Assembly: GCF_020379485.1 (NCBI RefSeq)
Contig: NW_026014653.1
Span: forward strand, 62,001 to 126,000
Length of the DNA: 64,000 bases
Direction: 5' to 3'
Origin: Brassica napus
Taxonomy: Eukaryota; Streptophyta; Magnoliopsida; Brassicales; Brassicaceae
A program made the translations under genes and the position numbers. Positions 1 through 10,557 of the stretch are shown piece by piece (position 1 is the stretch's first letter; each line of letters starts with the position of its first letter). The notes beneath the pieces were generated by a model. It did not search any database. It saw nothing but the letters and a program-made list of their open reading frames with translations, and had not been told where the DNA came from.

Positions 1-42
1 CCCACGCCTACACCAGCGACTCCGCTCCCCCCTCCGGCGTCT

Positions 43-3000
43 ATGGAAACCATCTTGGCACGCCTCGCTCTGCAAGAGGCGGCGCAGAAGGCGGCGGTCG
101 ACCAAATCACAGCGATAGCAAAAATACTCGCCCCTATCGCTGCAAACGCCGAAGCTTCAACGGCGCAGTACCGTCGACACCTGTTCGCCACTGAACGGAC
201 CACCAACGTCGCTCCCGCGCGGAATAACAACGACCAGAGCGCCGGTATCGATAACCAGAGCGCCGGCAACAATATCAATGCCGACACCGCAAGCGAGCTG
301 GCCGCGTTGAAACAGTCGGTCCTCGACATCAACTCCAAGATCCACCAGGTGACGACCTCGGCGCCCCAAATCGAGCACGTACTCGCGGAGTCCCTCCGTA
401 CGCCCTTCACGCAGAGGGTCACCGCCGTACGACTCCAGAAGATGGAAAAACTTCGCCTCCCGACTTTCAAGGGTCTCTCTGACCCTTCTACTCATGTCAC
501 GTCCTTCAACATAGCGATGCGGCGCGCAAATCTGACCGACGAAGACAAAGACGCCGGCTTTTGCCAACTTTTCGTCGAAACCCTAGAAGGACCGGCCCTT
601 ACTTGGTTCACAGGCCTCAGAGAAAACTCCGTCGATTGTTTCCACGATCTCTCGACGGCCTTCCTGAAAAATTACATCATGTTCACCAACCAAGAAACGA
701 CCGTGTCAGATTTGTGGAACCTCACTCATACCAGCGGCCAAAGTCTCCGCGACTTCATGGAGAAGTTCAAGGCTATCGTCTCGAAAGTTGATATTCCTGA
801 CCATATCGCTGTCGAGTCTCTGATGAATACTCTGCACGTCGACTCCACGTTCCGTCAGGATCTTTACCGATACCCGACGAAATCTGTTTCCGATGCCATC
901 GCTCGCTCGAACAACTTCATCCGCATGGAAGAAGACACAAGAGCAAAATTCGCAAAAGAAGCAGCAGCGAAACAACGACCTGCCCGAACAAACGACACCC
1001 ACCCTGAGCCCCGCCAGCACTCCTCCGGTGGGAACACCACTCAGAAACGAGGCTACGTTAGTTCGGTGGGCGACGAGGAATCACCAAAAACAGCAGCTGT
1101 CACGCGAGAGAAAGCCTGGAATCACTGGGACCGAGACTCCGCCTCGAAACAGTCGAAGTCGTCCGAGCCAACGAGTTCAAACTCCGAAGAGCCAAAGAAA
1201 TGGTGCCTCTACCACAAAAGGGATTCCCACGATACAAAAGAATGCAAAGTCCTCATCGGCCAATTCTTCGACGGGATCACTAACGGAACGATTCAAATGC
1301 CCACTTCTCCAACAACACCAAAAAACACCAAGAGCTGGAGTAAAAACAAGGAGAAGAAGGCACAGAGGTCTCAACCAAACGCGGCACCGAGCGAGGAAAG
1401 AGCGAGCCCTGAGCGCACTCCTGTCAACAATGTTGGCCCCGCCAACGACTCGTCAGAAGACGAACATCCGCGTCGCCGGCGGCGAGTGGACGTCATACTC
1501 TCTCATCCTTGCGACTCCTCTGACGACGACTCCTCGGCAGTACAGCCAGATCTACGCGAGAAACTGAACAGCAAAGTCGAGAAGTCTCTTACTACCACGA
1601 CAACAGATAAAGACCTGCGTACCCTGTTGAAGCGAAAGAGCGCTACAAACGAACACGTAGGAAGCGCCGACCTCCGCACAACCATCTCAAAATCCAGCAC
1701 CAGGAGAATAGGTCAAGACGGCGACCTTCGCGACCAGCTCAACTCAAAGGCCGATGACCTGCGAATCCAACTAAACCGTTCGAAGAAGTCCGATCTGCGA
1801 CGACGTCTCGAGTCAAAAAAGAAAAAGCCCGCGGAAGCTCCTCAGTTCGAGAACACAACCGACGATTTAAGGAAGCAACTCGAATCATTGCGAGCTACCC
1901 GCACGCCAAACATTAGCGTCATAATGGGAGGATCGCCTCCTTGCGGCGACTCAGTTCGAGCCGTCAAAGACTATAAGCGACAAGCCACCACTTCCAAGAA
2001 GTGGCCACTTCCAGTCGAGAATGATCACCAGATCACTTTTTCGGCACTAGATACCAAGGGTATCCACATGCCGCACAACGACCCCCTCCTCGTCGATCTC
2101 GACATCGGAGAGTGCCTAGTCGCGAAAGTACTTATCGATACAGGCAGCTCGGTCGATCTCATCTTCCGCGACACACTCGATAAAATGGGAGTCGATTTAA
2201 GAGATATGAAGCCTTCCTCTCGCACGCTCACTGGCTTCAACGGAGCCTCAGAGCAGATGATCGGAACAATTCGTCTCCCAGTATACGCAGGTGGCATAAC
2301 CCGCACCGTCAAGTTCTCCGTCATCCGAGCCAAAGCACCATACAATGCCATCCTCGGAACACCATGGTTGCATTCCATGAAAGCCGTTCCCTCGACGTAC
2401 CATCAATGCGTCAAGTTTCCCGGCAAAGACGGAAAAACACAGACGATACGGGGAGATCAACAAGCCGCGAGAGAACTGCTGATTGCAACTGTAAAGATGC
2501 AGCAACAGGCTTCCCTCGTCAACTCCGTCAGCAAACCACTCCACAAGATATACCCCCAGAAAGAGGAAGTTCGAGAAGTCGCAATTGATGAATCCGACCC
2601 AACGAAAATCATCCGAGTGGGCGTATACCTGTCCGACGACTTGTGTTCAAGGATCATCTCTTTCATCAAAGACAACGCTTCAACGTTCGCCTGGAAGACC
2701 TCCGACATGAAAGGGATCGACCCCGCAGTTACATCCCATGAACTGCACGTCGACCCCACGTTCAAACCCATCCGACAGAAGCGACGGAAACTCGGTCCAG
2801 AAAGATCTAAAGCAGTGAACGACGAAGTCGACAGGCTCCTCGACGCAGGTTTTATTACCGAAGTCCGATACCCCGAGTGGTTAGCCAACCCGGTCGTCGT
2901 CAAGAAGAAGAACGGCAAATGGCGCATATGCGTCGATTTCACGGACCTCAACAAGGCGTGCCCAAAGGATAGTTACCCACTCCCTCACATCGATCGTCTG

Positions 3001-5832
3001 GTCGAGTCAACCGCTGGCAACGAACTCCTAACCTTCATGGACGCTTTCTCAGGCTACAACCAGATCCTGATGCATCCCGACGATCGCGAGAAGACGGCAT
3101 TCATCACCGACAGAGGGACCTATTGCTACAAGGTGATGCCTTTCGGGCTAAAGAACGCCGGCGCGACCTACCAGCGACTCGTTAATCGAATGTTCGCTGA
3201 CCAGCTGGGCAATACCATGGAAGTGTATATCGACGATATGCTAGTCAAATCACTCAAGGCCGACGACCACCTCAATCACTTGCGCGACTGCTTCAAGATC
3301 TTGAACGACTATGGGATGAAACTCAACCCGGCCAAATGTACCTTCGGTGTCACTTCCGGAGAATTCCTCGGCTACATCGTCACTCAGCGAGGAATAGAAG
3401 CCAACCCCAAGCAGATCTCAGCGATTCTCGACCTTCCAAGCCCGAAAAACAGCCGCGAAGTGCAGCGACTAACAGGACGCATTGCAGCTCTAAACAGGTT
3501 CATCTCGCGATCGACCGACAAGTGTCTTCCCTTCTACGAGCTACTAAGGGGAAACAAGAGGTTCCTCTGGGATGAAAAATGCGAGGAGGCGTTCAATCAA
3601 CTCAAGCATTATCTCACGACCCCACCCGTTCTATCGAAGCCAGAAGCCGGCGACACACTATCTCTCTACATCGCCGTCACCGCCTCTGCCGTCAGTAGCG
3701 TATTGATTCGAGAAGATAGGGGAGAGCAGAAACCAATCTTTTACACAAGTAAAAGAATGACGGAGCCCGAGACGAGGTATCCAACACTCGAAAAAATGGC
3801 CCTGGCCGTCGTCACCTCGGCAAGAAAACTGCGACCCTACTTCCAGTCGCACACGATCGAAGTACTGTCAAACCAACCACTCAGGACGGTTATGCAAAAT
3901 ACCAACCAATCGGGACGGTTGACCAAATGGGCGATGGAGCTAAGCGAACATGACATCGTTTATAAAAATCGCATAGCAGCAAAGTCGCAAGTCCTTGCCG
4001 ACTTCTTGATCGAGTTAACGCCAGAGCTGGAACAAGACCTCATCCTACCAAGCGTAAACTGGATCCTCCACGTCGACGGTTCATCCACGAGTAAAGGATC
4101 AGGAGCAGGAGTGCAATTGCAATCACCAACAGGAGAGCTAATCCGGCAGTCGTTCAGCTTCGGCTTCGCGGCATCAAACAACGAAGCTGAGTACGAATCC
4201 CTCATCGCGGGGCTTCGTCTCGCCAAGGCGGTGAAAGCAAAGCGAGTCAGCGCTTACTGCGACTCTCAACTCGTCGTAAGCCAGTACCTCGGTGAATACG
4301 ACGTCCGCAACGACAGGATGGACGCGTACCTCAAACTCGTCCAAGACCTCACGCGAGACTTCGAGTTCTTCGAACTCACGAAGGTTCCTCGCGGAGAAAA
4401 TGTTTGTGCCGACGCCCTTGCCGCTCTGGGAAGCAAGTTACACGACCAGGTCAAAAGGACAATCCCGATCCATAAAATCGAGGAACCGAGCATCGATACG
4501 AAGGCAGAACAGGCCGCGATTATAGCAGCGATCAACGACGCGATGGATATTGACGAAGTGGAATCCCCCTCGCCAGATGATCACTCAACGGATTGGCGCA
4601 AGGAACTCATCGATTACCTCGCGGAGGGTTTACTGCCCGTCGAAAAATGGGATGCCCGGCGGCTGAAAAGACGCAGCACACACTACGTCGTCCTAGACGG
4701 GGAACTACACCGATGGACTGCATCAAAGGTACTACTCAAATGTATCGCCGGCGACGAGACGAGACTCGTCATGGCCGAGACACACGAAGGAGCAGCAGGC
4801 AACCACTCGGGCGGGCGAGCTCTCGCACTAAAAGTGAAAAACCTCGGATTCTACTGGCCAACCATGAATGCCGATTGCGAGACATACGCGCGCAAGTGCG
4901 ATAAGTGCCAGCGTCACGCCAAAACCATACACAGCCCAACGGAGTTTCTCCACACCTTGACTGCTCCATATCCATTTATGAGATGGGGAATGGACATCAT
5001 TGGTCCAATGCCGGCATCTCGACAAAAGAAGTTCATCCTGGTCCTCACTGATTACTTCACCAAATGGGTTGAAGCCGAAGCCTATGCCAGCATAACCGAC
5101 AAGGAGGTACAACACTTCGTCTGGAAGAACATAATCTGCCGACACGGGCTCCCATACGAGATAATCACGGACAACGGTTCGCAATTCATCTCGCATCACT
5201 TCAAGGGCTTCTGCGACAGATGGCGCATACGACTCAACATGTCGACACCGAGAAACCCGCAAAGTAATGGTCAAGCCGAATCGACGAACAAGACCATCAT
5301 CGACGGTCTGAAGAAACGACTTGACTTAAAGAAAGGATGCTGGGCAGACGAACTAGATGGTGTCCTGTGGTCCCATAGAACCACTCCTCGCGGAGCGACG
5401 AAAACTACGCCGTTCTCAATGGCCTACGGCATCGAGGCGATGGCTCCCGCGGAAGTGAACGTGACGAGTCTACGCCGGTCGCGGATGCCACAGAACACTG
5501 AACTCAACCGAGACATGCTCCTAGATGCACTCGACGATATCGAGGAAAAGCGCGACCAAGCACTACTCCGCATCCAGAATTACCAGCATCAGATCGAGAG
5601 CTATTACAACAAAAAGGTCAAGTCGCGTCCTCTCGAAATGGGCAACCTCGTCTTAAGAAAGGTCTTCGAAAACACTAAGGAGTGGAAGGCTGGCAAGCTC
5701 GGAGCCAACTGGGAAGGACCATACAAGATAGTCGAAGTCATCAAGCCAGGAGTATACCGCCTCGAGACTTCGACAGGCGAAGCAGTACCGAGAGCCTGGA
5801 ACTCCAAACATCTCCGCCTTTTCCACCCTTAG
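43..5832 (+). CDS. Gag-Pol polyprotein of Tat-type retrotransposon
   Basis: One uninterrupted 1929-aa ORF with gag and pol in the same frame. Gag (about residues 140-260) has the retrotransposon-gag core, followed by a C/H-rich stretch with WCLYHKRDSHDTKEC that resembles a zinc knuckle, then a long charged linker. The protease active site is DTGSS near residue 699. Reverse transcriptase carries the YIDD catalytic box at 1062-1065. After the usual RNase H comes a second, archaeal-type RNase H starting at WILHVDGSS near 1340; this domain marks the Tat clade. Integrase shows an HHCC zinc-binding region (KCDKCQRHAK) and catalytic Asp at MDIIGPM and at TDNGSQF near 1710. The C-terminus ends in a typical gypsy tail (NWEGPYKIVEVIKPG). 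The start is the first ATG of the open frame. Lack of any stop or frameshift implies a young, possibly still functional copy. Confidence 0.93.
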   Translation: METILARLALQEAAQKAAVDQITAIAKILAPIAANAEASTAQYRRHLFATERTTNVAPARNNNDQSAGIDNQSAGNNINADTASELAALKQSVLDINSKIHQVTTSAPQIEHVLAESLRTPFTQRVTAVRLQKMEKLRLPTFKGLSDPSTHVTSFNIAMRRANLTDEDKDAGFCQLFVETLEGPALTWFTGLRENSVDCFHDLSTAFLKNYIMFTNQETTVSDLWNLTHTSGQSLRDFMEKFKAIVSKVDIPDHIAVESLMNTLHVDSTFRQDLYRYPTKSVSDAIARSNNFIRMEEDTRAKFAKEAAAKQRPARTNDTHPEPRQHSSGGNTTQKRGYVSSVGDEESPKTAAVTREKAWNHWDRDSASKQSKSSEPTSSNSEEPKKWCLYHKRDSHDTKECKVLIGQFFDGITNGTIQMPTSPTTPKNTKSWSKNKEKKAQRSQPNAAPSEERASPERTPVNNVGPANDSSEDEHPRRRRRVDVILSHPCDSSDDDSSAVQPDLREKLNSKVEKSLTTTTTDKDLRTLLKRKSATNEHVGSADLRTTISKSSTRRIGQDGDLRDQLNSKADDLRIQLNRSKKSDLRRRLESKKKKPAEAPQFENTTDDLRKQLESLRATRTPNISVIMGGSPPCGDSVRAVKDYKRQATTSKKWPLPVENDHQITFSALDTKGIHMPHNDPLLVDLDIGECLVAKVLIDTGSSVDLIFRDTLDKMGVDLRDMKPSSRTLTGFNGASEQMIGTIRLPVYAGGITRTVKFSVIRAKAPYNAILGTPWLHSMKAVPSTYHQCVKFPGKDGKTQTIRGDQQAARELLIATVKMQQQASLVNSVSKPLHKIYPQKEEVREVAIDESDPTKIIRVGVYLSDDLCSRIISFIKDNASTFAWKTSDMKGIDPAVTSHELHVDPTFKPIRQKRRKLGPERSKAVNDEVDRLLDAGFITEVRYPEWLANPVVVKKKNGKWRICVDFTDLNKACPKDSYPLPHIDRLVESTAGNELLTFMDAFSGYNQILMHPDDREKTAFITDRGTYCYKVMPFGLKNAGATYQRLVNRMFADQLGNTMEVYIDDMLVKSLKADDHLNHLRDCFKILNDYGMKLNPAKCTFGVTSGEFLGYIVTQRGIEANPKQISAILDLPSPKNSREVQRLTGRIAALNRFISRSTDKCLPFYELLRGNKRFLWDEKCEEAFNQLKHYLTTPPVLSKPEAGDTLSLYIAVTASAVSSVLIREDRGEQKPIFYTSKRMTEPETRYPTLEKMALAVVTSARKLRPYFQSHTIEVLSNQPLRTVMQNTNQSGRLTKWAMELSEHDIVYKNRIAAKSQVLADFLIELTPELEQDLILPSVNWILHVDGSSTSKGSGAGVQLQSPTGELIRQSFSFGFAASNNEAEYESLIAGLRLAKAVKAKRVSAYCDSQLVVSQYLGEYDVRNDRMDAYLKLVQDLTRDFEFFELTKVPRGENVCADALAALGSKLHDQVKRTIPIHKIEEPSIDTKAEQAAIIAAINDAMDIDEVESPSPDDHSTDWRKELIDYLAEGLLPVEKWDARRLKRRSTHYVVLDGELHRWTASKVLLKCIAGDETRLVMAETHEGAAGNHSGGRALALKVKNLGFYWPTMNADCETYARKCDKCQRHAKTIHSPTEFLHTLTAPYPFMRWGMDIIGPMPASRQKKFILVLTDYFTKWVEAEAYASITDKEVQHFVWKNIICRHGLPYEIITDNGSQFISHHFKGFCDRWRIRLNMSTPRNPQSNGQAESTNKTIIDGLKKRLDLKKGCWADELDGVLWSHRTTPRGATKTTPFSMAYGIEAMAPAEVNVTSLRRSRMPQNTELNRDMLLDALDDIEEKRDQALLRIQNYQHQIESYYNKKVKSRPLEMGNLVLRKVFENTKEWKAGKLGANWEGPYKIVEVIKPGVYRLETSTGEAVPRAWNSKHLRLFHP

Positions 5833-5926
5833 CCTGGGAACACCAACCCGAGTGAATGCGCCACAAAGGCCACTTTCACTCGCACATACTAGTCGAGTAA
5901 AAGCACCATAAAGGCGGCTTTTACTC

Positions 5927-5980
<54 letters not shown>

Positions 5981-6704
5981 GAGTGAATGCGCCACAAAGG
6001 CCACTTTCACTCGCAATCTAAGAACTACGAATGGCTTGATTCCCGCAAAGGGATACGTAGGCAGCCCAAAGAAAAAGGGTCCAGCCGAAATAAAAAAAAA
6101 ATATAAAAACCCTCCCCGAGGAATCGATCTCCGAAGCAGACGATCACTTAAGCGATGCCTACTCGAACACGCCCCGGCTCCTCGAACAAACGTATCGGCA
6201 CTCGCATCCCACGATTGAATACGTCCTGATCAGACACGTATTCACGGGAATCGACCGCGTTGCGACCTAAACCAACACGGCCGAGACAATGACTCCGATT
6301 CATCCTATAATTTAACTAAGTAAGGTCTGGCCAACCAAACGCTTGAAAATTACATCGGGATCGACGCGGAACCGTCAAAGTCGAAAACTCTAAATTAACG
6401 ATTTAAGCTTAAAAATGGCAAACGGTCGCGACTCAAAGAGGTCAACCGAGACAAAGTCATAACAAGTTTAAAATTATAATGATTCGACATCTCGAACAAT
6501 ATTTACACCGAACGAGCAGAGTCACTTCAAATCTTGAGAAATCACGATTTCGATAGACAAATCTAAAGTAAATCAGTCTAAATCACCAAAAGAGTTCGAG
6601 ATAGCGAGAAAACAGCAAAACAAAAGCCTCGAGGGCAAAGGTTCAAAATAAAAACAACAACAAAAGTCCTCCGGGACTCAAAAGAAAACAACACACAAAA
6701 GACG
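5833..6704 (+). other. Non-coding spacer of Tat element between pol and antisense gene
   Basis: Contains the hairpin cluster and A run listed separately, then about 690 bp without a convincing coding frame. A short ORF at 6036-6218 overlaps low-complexity A-rich sequence and has no recognisable domain. The spacer ends at the stop codon of the antisense gene, so the two genes of the element converge here. Confidence 0.7.
5850..6012 (+). repeat. Three 32-bp hairpin repeats flanking an A52 run
   Basis: Three units of exactly 32 bp lie at 5850-5881, 5895-5926 and 5981-6012. Each begins with a 7-base arm (GAGTGAA or GAGTAAA) and ends with its complement (TTCACTC or TTTACTC). Unit 2 differs from units 1 and 3 at matching positions on both arms, so pairing is kept; its stem extends to 10 bp. 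An uninterrupted run of 52 A occupies 5928-5979, between units 2 and 3. The cluster starts 18 bp after the gag-pol stop. A role in 3' processing or packaging of the RNA is only a guess. Confidence 0.85.
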
Positions 6705-9700
6705 TTAACCCTCTCGATCGCTCTCACGGTCATTGAGGGCAGAAAGTTCTGAAGCCCTAACACTCGACTCGCGAGCAACCGGAGAGACGTGCATCTCATC
6801 TGATCTCGGGACCTCTTCAAGCATCCCCACATTCTCTCCTTCATTGCCTCGACGGGATCCTTCAGCCGAAGTGTCCGAAAGTACGAGCAAAGGAGCATTA
6901 TCTTCAGCAACAAGGTTCCCTCGGTTAGGCGTCTCTCCCTCAAACGCAGTCGAAGGACCCTCGACGTGGGAGGGGGGGTCTGCGTGCTGTTCTTCAGTCG
7001 GATGCGTAAGAGGAGTGTGAAGAGTCAGCGCAGTCTCAGGGTCGATTAAGCCAGCGTTAGACCCATATGGATCAAGACTCGCCAAGATTCGAGCATCCAC
7101 GAACTGAGAGTCCAACACAAGAGGAGAGAGTATGAGATCTTCCGCAGGTATCTCGCCCACTTTGAGTTTCTCGGCCTCTTGTTCGTATTTCCTCTCCTGC
7201 TCTGCGAATATCTCGATAACAGATTGCGAGATGTCGCTCCCAACCCTCCTTAAGGATTCAAGACATTTCCTGGTCCCAAAGGCTTGGCTATGGAGTAACC
7301 TAGCTTTATCATAGGCATCCCGCTGTTCTTCTCGGGAACGGATCCTCGCAAAGCGACGGTTAGCTTTCGCAGCCATCTCGGCCTCGACTCTCCCCCTTTC
7401 CTTCGTGACCTCTAGGATTCTGGAATCCCTAAGACGCTTCATCTCTCTTTCATGAGAGGCAGCGAGCGAAGCCTTCTCACCTTCGAGCTCCGCATTCTTC
7501 TGCTCTAACTCATGGATGACTCCACGAGAGGCCGCCAAATCGGCTTTGAGCTCATCCCTTCGAGCAATTGCGCGAGTGACCATCCCGTTAAGTCTCTCGA
7601 CGTTGGCCTTCGATGCACTTAGCTGACGAGCAGAAGCCTCTTCTTTCTCCGCATGCTCCCTCTTGGCCTGCTCGAGCTCGTTCAAAGCCCCCTTCAGCGC
7701 AGTATCATATTTGTCGACCACGATGTTCATTGCGCTATCCCCCTACGAGATGCGAAGCAACGAAAACCGTAAAGAAATGGCACTAGAGGAACAAGGGAAG
7801 AAAAAGACAAAAGGAAGTCAAATTACTCACCAACAGCTTGGCCCTTGCAGCCTCCTCGTACTCGCCCCCGAAGACGAGATCCTCCACAGCGGGCAAAGGT
7901 TTCGCCCTTCCTCTAAACTGACGAAGGAGCTCCCCGCATTTTTCCGGAACATACGCCAGCGGAGCCGGCCCCTCGTAGTGAAAGTCAACTCTGTCGGGAA
8001 AGCTGACTCCGGGCACCCTCCTCAAAATGGCGTCACCGCGAGAAGAGGTACCAGTCTGGACGGCCCCGATATTGGGACGGGCTGGAATCTCTGCGTGAGG
8101 AGACATCGGAGCAGGAAGTTGCTCCTCGCCATCAGCTTCATCGCCGCGCCCTCTTATCAGAAGTGGCGACCCCTCAGATTCCTCTGCGAGGTTGTCTGAG
8201 CCCGCATCTTCAAGAGAAGTCTCAGACTCTTGTCCGTCGACGGCTTCTTCCTCGTCGCCTTCTTCTCCAAGGGCCCTATCTGCGGGAACCTCTTCCTCGG
8301 GACGAAGTTCTTCTTCCTGGACGTTCTCCCCCTCAGTTTCGGTCGGTCCCTCGAGATTCCCTGATCCCTCGACAGCAGACTTCTTCTCTGTCCTCTTTCT
8401 CTTCTTCTTCGTTTGGAGTTCACCTGAAGGAGGAACGCCGCTCGTTCCCTCGGCACTCCTTTCGGTTCCCGAGCCACCCCTCTTCCTTTTTTTACCCTTC
8501 CCTGCGTCGCGGGTATTAGAAGGGGGAATCGCGTCAGCGCGAGGAACCGCTACTGACGATCCTCCCCCACCGATCAACCCCAGCTGGGCAGACAGTATCG
8601 CACTCAAATCAGGAAGAGTTCCCATCCTCTTTGCCTCGGAAATTTGTTTTTGGATGTCCTTCGGGAAGATATCTAGTCGTTTGGTACGAATAGGAAGAAC
8701 GACCGGAAGATCAGATCTCCACTCTCCTAAAAACAGAAGGCAGAGAGGTCAGGGCGCAACGAGTGAAAATCGCGACTAAAAGAATATAACTCAGAGCCGC
8801 GAGAGAACGTACTTCGCGCGATTCGATCTTTAAGCTCACGGATCTTCTTAACGGTGATCTCCGACCAACGATAGGTTCGAAGCAGAGATACGGCACGAAC
8901 ACTCTTCAAAAAATCTTCGGGATAGATCGGGGAGGTAGGATGGCCAACTGCATACAAAGCGAAAAAGGAGACACGATTAGAATCAATAAGTCGCTTACGG
9001 TTTGCGACAGAATATTCTACCGCAAGAACGGTTCCAAAGAACTCGACAATCGTTTTGTGGAGGTTCCTCGAAGGCCGAGCTGTCAGATCTGAGGAAGAAG
9101 TAAGAACGCTGCCAGTTCTGCGTCTTGTTCGGATGACCGGCGCACACGTTGCAGTTCGGTCGCATCTTCACCGAGTAGGTGCCGTCTTTCATGTCAGTTA
9201 TCGAGGTCATCTCTTCAAACGACCTAACGCTCATCGGCATGTCGATCTGCTCCGCCAAAATCGACAAAGTAACTGCTAATCGCAGCGAGCCATTCAGGAG
9301 TTGACTGATCGCGATATCTCGGCGCCTAGCGTATGCTGTGATCAGTCGAGGAATGGGAAACCAACATCGAGTATCTCCCTGAAAATAGGATTCATACACC
9401 GTCTGATACCCGATCGGAGGAGACCAGGGCCTCTGCTCTTCCGTAGGAACGAGGAAGGTCACGCCTACAGCGCCCGCAGCCCGAAGAACCCTCTTCACGC
9501 TCCCCAGGGTAGATTTTGTCTTCTCTACGCCTTCCCAATCTTGACCGGCCAAGAAAGCAGGACGCAATAAATCGGGATGGAGTTGAGGAAGCTCTTCAAA
9601 AATCCCTTCGGGGTAAAAGGTAGTCGGAAGCAACTCGGCCTCAGAATCATCGCCTTCCGAGAGGCCGCCTCCCGCGGGGGGAGTACTCGGGGTGACCGAG

Positions 9701-9969
9701 TCAACAGGCATCGCTCCGCTTTGCCCGTCCCTCGAACATTCCATCGCGTCTCTCGCAACGACGCTTTCGCTCCCTTCTCTCGCGAGCCTTGCAGCATCCG
9801 CGACCAGAAGTCTCTGGGAACGAGATAGATTAACCGTATCCATCATCGCCGCGCGATGAATCACCTCCGGATCGTCGACACGATCCCCGTCGGGATTCCT
9901 TGTCGGACTCAGCGTCGCGGCGACTCCCTTCCCCTTCTGCTGCCTCGATAACCTCGGACCCGACGACAT
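6705..9969 (-). CDS. Antisense four-exon gene of Tat element (gypsy-type transposon domain, coiled coil)
   Basis: Exons, read on the minus strand, are 9969-9021, 8947-8813, 8726-7831 and 7742-6705. All three introns have GT-AG ends and phases that agree, giving 1005 aa with no stop. Exon 1 (residues 1-316) and exon 2 hold the region I recognise as the 'putative gypsy type transposon' family (Pfam PF04195-like), including a WNRSC/VGHP join across intron 1 and YRWSEIT in exon 2. Exon 3 has basic KR-rich stretches (GKGKKRKRGG, KKKRKR) that look like nuclear localisation signals, then a long Glu-rich acidic segment. Exon 4 starts with a long heptad-like coiled coil (about residues 665-850) and ends in an acidic Ser/Pro-rich tail. 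Tat elements are known to carry antisense ORFs here; their function is unknown. Splicing is inferred, not observed. Confidence 0.82.
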
Positions 9970-10092
9970 CGCGGAACGGAACAGTGAAGAGCGCTTTGAA
10001 CAAATCTAACAAACGCTTAGAGATATAAGGTAAGGAGAGAGAAAGTACCTTTGATCGCGGAGAAAACTTGAAGAAATAAGGGGGGGATCTGC

Positions 10093-10304
10093 GTATTTAT
10101 AAGGAAGAGAGAGGGGGGAAACTCGAGGCGTCATCATTAAGCCTAAACGGGCCTAAATGGGCCTCGAAATTCTCCCTAAAAACCCAGCCGACTCTCGCGG
10201 CGTTTCGACTTCTCGATGCATTTATGAAGAAAGAAAAAGGGAAAAATTCGAGGTATCATTATTAAGCCTAAACGGGCCTAAATGGGCCTCGAAACTCTCC
10301 CTAA
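10093..10304. repeat. Diverged 125-bp tandem duplication upstream of antisense gene
   Basis: The stretch around 10122-10179 recurs at 10247-10304 with a constant offset of 125 bp. The shared core AAGCCTAAACGGGCCTAAAT is identical in both. Similarity extends left across the TATA region: copy 1 has TTTATAAGG where copy 2 has TTTATGAAG, so only copy 1 keeps the minus-strand TATAAATA. The duplication therefore doubled the promoter region of the antisense gene and one TATA was then lost, or was gained in one copy. Confidence 0.8.
10094..10101 (-). promoter_or_regulatory. Candidate TATA box of the antisense gene
   Basis: On the minus strand the sequence reads TATAAATA about 125 bp upstream of the ATG at 9969. 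That spacing fits a plant core promoter with a short 5' leader. The plus strand at the same place is purine-rich and shows no matching sense promoter. It is the only good TATA match in the 500 bp upstream of the antisense gene. Confidence 0.6.
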
Positions 10305-10557
10305 GATCCCGATGGCTTCCGCGACTTTCCGGCTCTTCGTCTTAATTAATCGACGGCTATCCTAAAAACGGTTAAATCGACAATTAGCCAAGACGACTCA
10401 ACGACTCCGAGAGAAGGCATTACCACAGCCTTTTCTGCGACTCATCGACCCCTCGCTTTAACCTCCCGACAGGACTCCCACTCCTTTGAACCCCCATGTT
10501 CTAGAATCCATCATGAGCTAAACGACCTTCGCTCACTGATGGACCGGGGGGACTTAC

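Noticed and set aside
157..5807. Many 60-220 codon ORFs in other frames across gag-pol
   Set aside because: Shadow ORFs of a GC-richer coding region; no domains, and the main frame has all retroelement motifs.
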